Shown here: piece by piece, positions 8,101 to 10,384 of the stretch
Layout: every line of letters starts with the position of its first letter
How positions within the stretch are numbered: position 1 is the stretch's first letter
Origin: Clostridia bacterium
Lineage (GTDB): Bacteria; Bacillota; Clostridia; Oscillospirales; CAG-272
DNA: 10,384 nucleotides
Assembly: GCA_017456685.1 (NCBI GenBank)
Contig: JAFTIV010000130.1
Location: 1-10,384 of the forward strand
Direction: 5' to 3'
Notes under the pieces: model-generated
The model's database searches: none
What the model was told of the DNA's origin: nothing
The model's input: only the letters and a program-made list of their open reading frames with translations
Program-made: the position numbers and the translations under genes

Positions 8101-8689
8101 TGACCTTGAGATAAGAGGCGCTGGTAACATTCTTGGCTCGGCTCAGCACGGACATATGGAGGCTATCGGCTATGATTTATATGTTAGAATTCTAAATGAG
8201 GCTGTGCTTGAGGAAAAGGGCGTTGCCTTGCCCGAAAAATTCGAAACAAGCATCACTCTTTCAAGCGACGCCTTCCTGCCTGCAAGCTATATAAAATCGC
8301 CCGCACAGCGAATGGATATGTATAAGAAAATCGCTCACATTGAAAATGAGGCTGATTTTAAGGATGTTATCGAGGAGCTTACTGACCGCTTCGGCAAGCT
8401 TCCAAAATGCGCGAAAACCCTTGCCTGTGTGGCTTTAGTCAAGTCCTATGCGCAAAAGGCGAAAATCAAGCGCGTTGAGCAAATGCGCGACCATATTCGC
8501 TTCTACCCCGAGCATATTGACAAAATGGTTCTCTATCAAATGTCGCTTATTGACCCGAGCAGAATTAAGATTTGTGGCATCAAGACAACGCCATATATTA
8601 TGCTTGCTACCGCGCCCTGCGATGCAGAGCTGACAGGAAGTGTAGAGCTTCTTAAAAATTATATTAAAAAATGTGAGGAATTACAGTAG
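5138..8689 (+). CDS. mfd: Transcription-repair coupling factor Mfd
   Basis: The 1183-residue protein has full family length. Mfd is a cytosolic DNA translocase that pushes stalled RNA polymerase off damaged DNA and recruits UvrA to start nucleotide excision repair. The N-terminal UvrB-like module contains [13 protein letters not shown] (181-193), a region linked to UvrA binding, and has no ATPase motif of its own. The CarD-like RNA-polymerase-interaction domain begins near residue 515 with [17 protein letters not shown]. The RecG-like motor shows Walker A GDVGYGKT (668-675), DEEQ (769-772), SATPIPRT (795-802) and motif [11 protein letters not shown] (938-946). The TRCF C-terminal domain follows, from about 1020 to the end. 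The ATG at 5138 is preceded by AGGAG with a short 4-nt spacer. In many Bacillota pth comes before mfd; here the transketolase operon diverges instead. No frameshift or missing motor residue is seen. Confidence 0.98.
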   Translation: MNTNALLSPIRSTPQYKALFARLEELRSSELCLPLLINGVCDGAECALIHSLICDLRKKYGKSVLIIIPEERRANRLNDFFKKSGLRCELYPVRDFNFFNMTVSRELEHERLKVLSGVAHNSLDAVIATPEALLQLTMPRRELLARTFEVKIGDTIDSSELISKLINTGYSSCELVESAGQYAVRGGIIDVFPAGSSSIIVNGEEFKDSLPVRIELFGDEIDRIGLFDPITQRTGASIEHFSIAPSKEIIASKEQIKQIREYIEELELKAPTEQAQKELKAELFSIDSQTSYAFFDRFISYIYPEKQTLLDYFDDVCAIACDYAGIKERVRSSSELNDEIIASLISSGLIQAELAEYSAEDERLTAFFKDNQIINIDKFAISYHGEAGGIYDLKARSLSHADVSINTIVEQMKYYTENGYSCALVCRTETEVKESVRILCDADVVAFASKGEDDALRAGAVCVLSDTFPDGYELFDSKIVIMVLSSRSERSALKAKKRAKFAKNAGEKILSYADLNVGDAVVHARYGIGRYLGIENLLVCGAYRDYITIQYAGTDKLFLPVDQLDMVSKYIGAGSADGEVKLSKMGGEAWKRATSRAKASAKEMAKELIDLYARRTRINGFSFAPDGIMEHEFDTSFEFEETESQLEAIADIKRDMERPYPMDRILCGDVGYGKTEVALRAAMKAVANNKQVAILVPTTILAMQHYQTALARFAGTGVSIDMISRFRTQKEQNEALRKLRRGDLDIIIGTHKLLSGKIQFKDLGLLIIDEEQRFGVSQKEKIKQLVPDVDVLSLSATPIPRTLSMAMGGIRDMSVLDDAPGGRLGVMSYVLEYDENVINDAIRRELHRGGQVFYLYNNVETIYDIAGRISRVFPDARVRVAHGQMDRDEIEEIWHALTIGEIDVLVSTTIIETGIDIPNANTLIIENADRMGLAQLHQIRGRVGRSHRRAYAFFTYRAGKQLSEIAEKRLNAIRDFAEFGAGFKIAMRDLEIRGAGNILGSAQHGHMEAIGYDLYVRILNEAVLEEKGVALPEKFETSITLSSDAFLPASYIKSPAQRMDMYKKIAHIENEADFKDVIEELTDRFGKLPKCAKTLACVALVKSYAQKAKIKRVEQMRDHIRFYPEHIDKMVLYQMSLIDPSRIKICGIKTTPYIMLATAPCDAELTGSVELLKNYIKKCEELQ

Positions 8690-8715
8690 ACATTTTTTAT
8701 ATTTCGTGGTACAAT
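8687..8715 (+). promoter_or_regulatory. Promoter overlapping the mfd stop codon, for the downstream lipoprotein
   Basis: TAGACA (8687-8692) includes the TAG stop of mfd and lies 17 bp from TACAAT (8710-8715), which is preceded by TGG, an extended -10. Transcription would start near 8722, about 23 nt before the next start codon. The lipoprotein gene may therefore be expressed both by readthrough from mfd and independently. Confidence 0.6.
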
Positions 8716-8744
8716 GTAAGAAAGCCTTATGAAAGGAGCTTTAA

Positions 8745-9971
8745 ATGAAAAGGACTTTAATTCGCACACTTAGTGCGTTGCTTTGCGTTTTTATATTGCT
8801 TAGCTGTCTTGTATCGTGCAAGGCAAAGCCGATATACGAGCTTGGTCCATATTCGATTAGCGAGATGGATTATAAATATCTAATAGGTATGCACAACAGA
8901 CAGGTGCTTGAGTCTATGGGGCTCTTTGGCTATTCCTACGATGCAATTGATGAATCAACGGGAGTTTCCATAGGAGATTCGCTTGACCAAGGCTACACCG
9001 CTTCATTTACTGCAAGTGTTATATCTCTTCTCTATTCTCAGCTTATGTTTGATAAATATAATCTATCTATTGATGATGAGACCTCTAAGCTAATTGATGA
9101 CAACATTACCGCGATTATTGCAAGCTGTGGCGCAGGAAGTGAGCAGGAATTTGATTTTCTTGCAAAGAAATACGGCTTCAATACCGACACCTTGAGGAAA
9201 ATCTACACAATGCAAATGAAGCAAAGCCTGCTTATAGAGCATTTGTATGGCAAAAACGGCGAGAAAATCGACCAAGCAATTCTCGACTCAATCTATCGCG
9301 AGAATTATATGTACTTCCAGACAATCGTTATTAACAACCTCTATCGAGTGGTTGAAAAAGAGGTTGATGGCAAAAAGGTAACGACTGTTGAGGAGCTTTC
9401 TGCCGACGAAAAGAAAAGGCGCAACGATATAATTGACGACCTTAATAATTTGCTTGTAAGCCCAAAGGACGGCTACACCTACAAGGTAATTGACCCAACT
9501 ATGTCCTACGAGGAGCTTTATGCTCTTTATTCCGACGATACCGCATATCCGCAGGGCTGTTATTCCAAGTTTCCAACCGTGCTTACAGCTCAAAATGCAA
9601 TCACCGCTGCTGCTCTTATAAGAGAGGGTGACACTACAAAAATCGTTGCTAAGCGTCCGTTCACACAAGACACAATTATAAATGGCGAAAAGGTGAGCGC
9701 TGGCGATTATGTTAACTATGGCTATGTTTTTGTAAAAAGAATGCCACTTGGCGAGGCGCCATATACAAAGGACGAGTACAAAACCTTCTTTTCAAGCTTC
9801 TTTAACGATGCTAAAAACGAGCTTTTCGGCAAGGCAATTCAGGATTACATTCTAAACGATGCTAACTTTGAGCTTGTCGAGAGCGACGAAATTAAAGACT
9901 ACCCACTTTCAAGTGTTCCAGCAAATAACCTTGATTATAACTATTTCAGCAAATTGAACTCAAGCAAATAA
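8745..9971 (+). CDS. Lipoprotein of the PrsA/SurA-like peptidyl-prolyl isomerase type (degenerate parvulin)
   Basis: The 408-residue protein starts with a lipoprotein signal: basic MKRTLIR, a hydrophobic core and lipobox LVSC, with Cys25 as the predicted lipidated residue, so it should sit on the outer face of the membrane. Residues ~35-185 are helical and resemble a SurA/PrsA N-terminal chaperone domain. Residues ~190-335 align by pattern with a parvulin (PpiC) domain: FQTIVINN stands in place of the usual His-containing first strand, 'YPQGCYSKF' resembles the central glycine segment, and YGYVFVKRMPL resembles the last strand. The usual ARHIL-type motif is not visible, so isomerase activity is doubtful and it may act as a chaperone. 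A parvulin-like gene just after mfd is a common arrangement in Bacillota. AAGGAG lies 6 nt before the ATG. The assignment rests on context and layout more than on strong motifs. Confidence 0.72.
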   Translation: MKRTLIRTLSALLCVFILLSCLVSCKAKPIYELGPYSISEMDYKYLIGMHNRQVLESMGLFGYSYDAIDESTGVSIGDSLDQGYTASFTASVISLLYSQLMFDKYNLSIDDETSKLIDDNITAIIASCGAGSEQEFDFLAKKYGFNTDTLRKIYTMQMKQSLLIEHLYGKNGEKIDQAILDSIYRENYMYFQTIVINNLYRVVEKEVDGKKVTTVEELSADEKKRRNDIIDDLNNLLVSPKDGYTYKVIDPTMSYEELYALYSDDTAYPQGCYSKFPTVLTAQNAITAAALIREGDTTKIVAKRPFTQDTIINGEKVSAGDYVNYGYVFVKRMPLGEAPYTKDEYKTFFSSFFNDAKNELFGKAIQDYILNDANFELVESDEIKDYPLSSVPANNLDYNYFSKLNSSK

Positions 9972-9974
9972 TCA

Positions 9975-10007
9975 AAAAGCCAACGCAAATTACACGCGTT
10001 GGCTTTT
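9975..10007 (+). terminator. Intrinsic terminator after the lipoprotein gene
   Basis: A perfect 12-bp stem (9975-9986 with 9996-10007) closes on a 9-nt loop 3 bases after the stop codon. The 3' strand ends in TTTT, and the 5' strand begins with AAAA, so it could work in both directions. Confidence 0.85.
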
Positions 10008-10031
10008 AAAATACATTTTTTTAAAAAGGAC

Positions 10032-10060
10032 TTGCAAACAACTAATTTTTGTGATATACT
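10032..10060 (+). promoter_or_regulatory. Promoter in front of the structured repeat units
   Basis: TTGCAA (10032-10037) lies 17 bp from TATACT (10055-10060), which has an upstream TGA giving an extended -10. Transcription would begin near 10067, about 5 nt before the first repeat unit. No ORF of useful length follows within the window, so the product would be a non-coding RNA or a gene beyond the right edge. Confidence 0.55.
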
Positions 10061-10071
10061 TAGCAAGGTAA

Positions 10072-10216
10072 TTAAATACGCAGAGGATAGCAAGCCTTCG
10101 GTTTGTGCTTCGGTCTATCTCTTGTGAGCAAGCTCACAGACGATTTTGACCTCGCATACGCAGTGGATTCGTGAAGCTTCGCTCCCCGAGCCACTTCTCC
10201 TTGGGTCCGTATTTAA
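10072..10216 (+). repeat. Structured repeat unit 1 (145 bp) with terminal inverted repeat; possible ncRNA
   Basis: The ends TTAAATACG (10072-10080) and CGTATTTAA (10208-10216) are perfect 9-bp inverted repeats. Between them are three hairpins: GATAG/CTATC (10086-10090 with 10115-10119) enclosing CAAGCC/GGTTTG (10091-10096 with 10100-10105); TGTGAG/CTCACA (10123-10128 with 10133-10138); and AGTGG/CCACT (10162-10166 with 10191-10195). Together they form a closed multi-branch fold. No convincing coding frame is present. It could be a small structured RNA or a MITE-like element; the strand is taken from the upstream promoter. Confidence 0.7.
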
Positions 10217-10240
10217 TTGCAATAAATTACAATTATTCAG

Positions 10241-10384
10241 TTAAATACGCAGAGGATAGCAAACCTTCGGTTTGTGCTTCGGTCTATCTCTTGTGAGCAA
10301 GCTCACAGACGATTTTGACCTCGCATACGCAGTGGATTCGTGAAGCTTCGCTCCCCGAGCCACTTCTCCTTGGGTCCGTATTTA
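10241..10384 (+). repeat. Structured repeat unit 2, cut by window end
   Basis: This is a second copy of the preceding unit at an offset of 169 bp. Over the 144 visible positions I find one difference: A at 10263 where unit 1 has G at 10094. The two copies are separated by a 24-bp AT-rich spacer (10217-10240) containing TTGCAA but no well-placed -10. The terminal inverted repeat runs to the window edge, so more copies may follow. Confidence 0.8.

Noticed and set aside
10072..10216. tRNA-like gene in the repeat unit
   Set aside because: There is no T-arm consensus, no anticodon-arm geometry and no CCA-type acceptor pairing; the hairpin sizes do not fit a cloverleaf.
10072..10384. CRISPR array
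   Set aside because: The repeated units are about 145 bp, far longer than CRISPR repeats. Only two copies and one 24-bp spacer are visible, with no cas genes.

Overview
The window looks like chromosomal DNA from a low-to-moderate GC Bacillota (Clostridia-type, plausibly gut or rumen). This is an inference from the AGGAG ribosome sites, sigma-A-type promoters (TTGACA, 17 bp, TAAAAT/TAATAT), a transketolase split into two subunits, an mfd gene followed by a parvulin-type lipoprotein gene, and a BspA-like leucine-rich-repeat surface protein. No plasmid, phage or transposase gene is visible.

Layout from left to right: (1) the 3' part of an exported LRR_5/BspA-like protein gene on the + strand, ending in a strong, probably bidirectional terminator. 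(2) Converging on it from the - strand, a gene whose product fuses an N-terminal TIR domain with a putative catalytic Glu to a C-terminal SAM-dependent methyltransferase domain. (3) Upstream of that gene, about 300 bases without a credible ORF that hold a hairpin close to the start codon and a region predicted to fold into a roughly 215-nt multi-branched RNA whose 5' and 3' ends pair. (4) A two-gene - strand operon for the N- and C-terminal halves of transketolase. (5) A divergent intergenic region with well-formed promoters in both directions. (6) mfd, the transcription-repair coupling factor, preceded by a structured leader. (7) A lipoprotein of the PrsA/SurA-like peptidyl-prolyl isomerase type, with its own promoter overlapping the mfd stop codon, then a terminator. 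(8) At the right edge, two nearly identical ~145-bp units, each closed by a terminal inverted repeat and foldable into several hairpins, with a promoter-like sequence just in front of the first.

Most genes are housekeeping: transketolase serves the non-oxidative pentose phosphate pathway, Mfd removes stalled RNA polymerase and recruits UvrA, and the lipoprotein probably assists folding of exported proteins. The parts worth a second look are the TIR-methyltransferase fusion, the structured RNA region just upstream of it, and the paired structured repeats at the right edge. The RNA features rest on pairings found by eye. No family assignment could be confirmed from the sequence alone.
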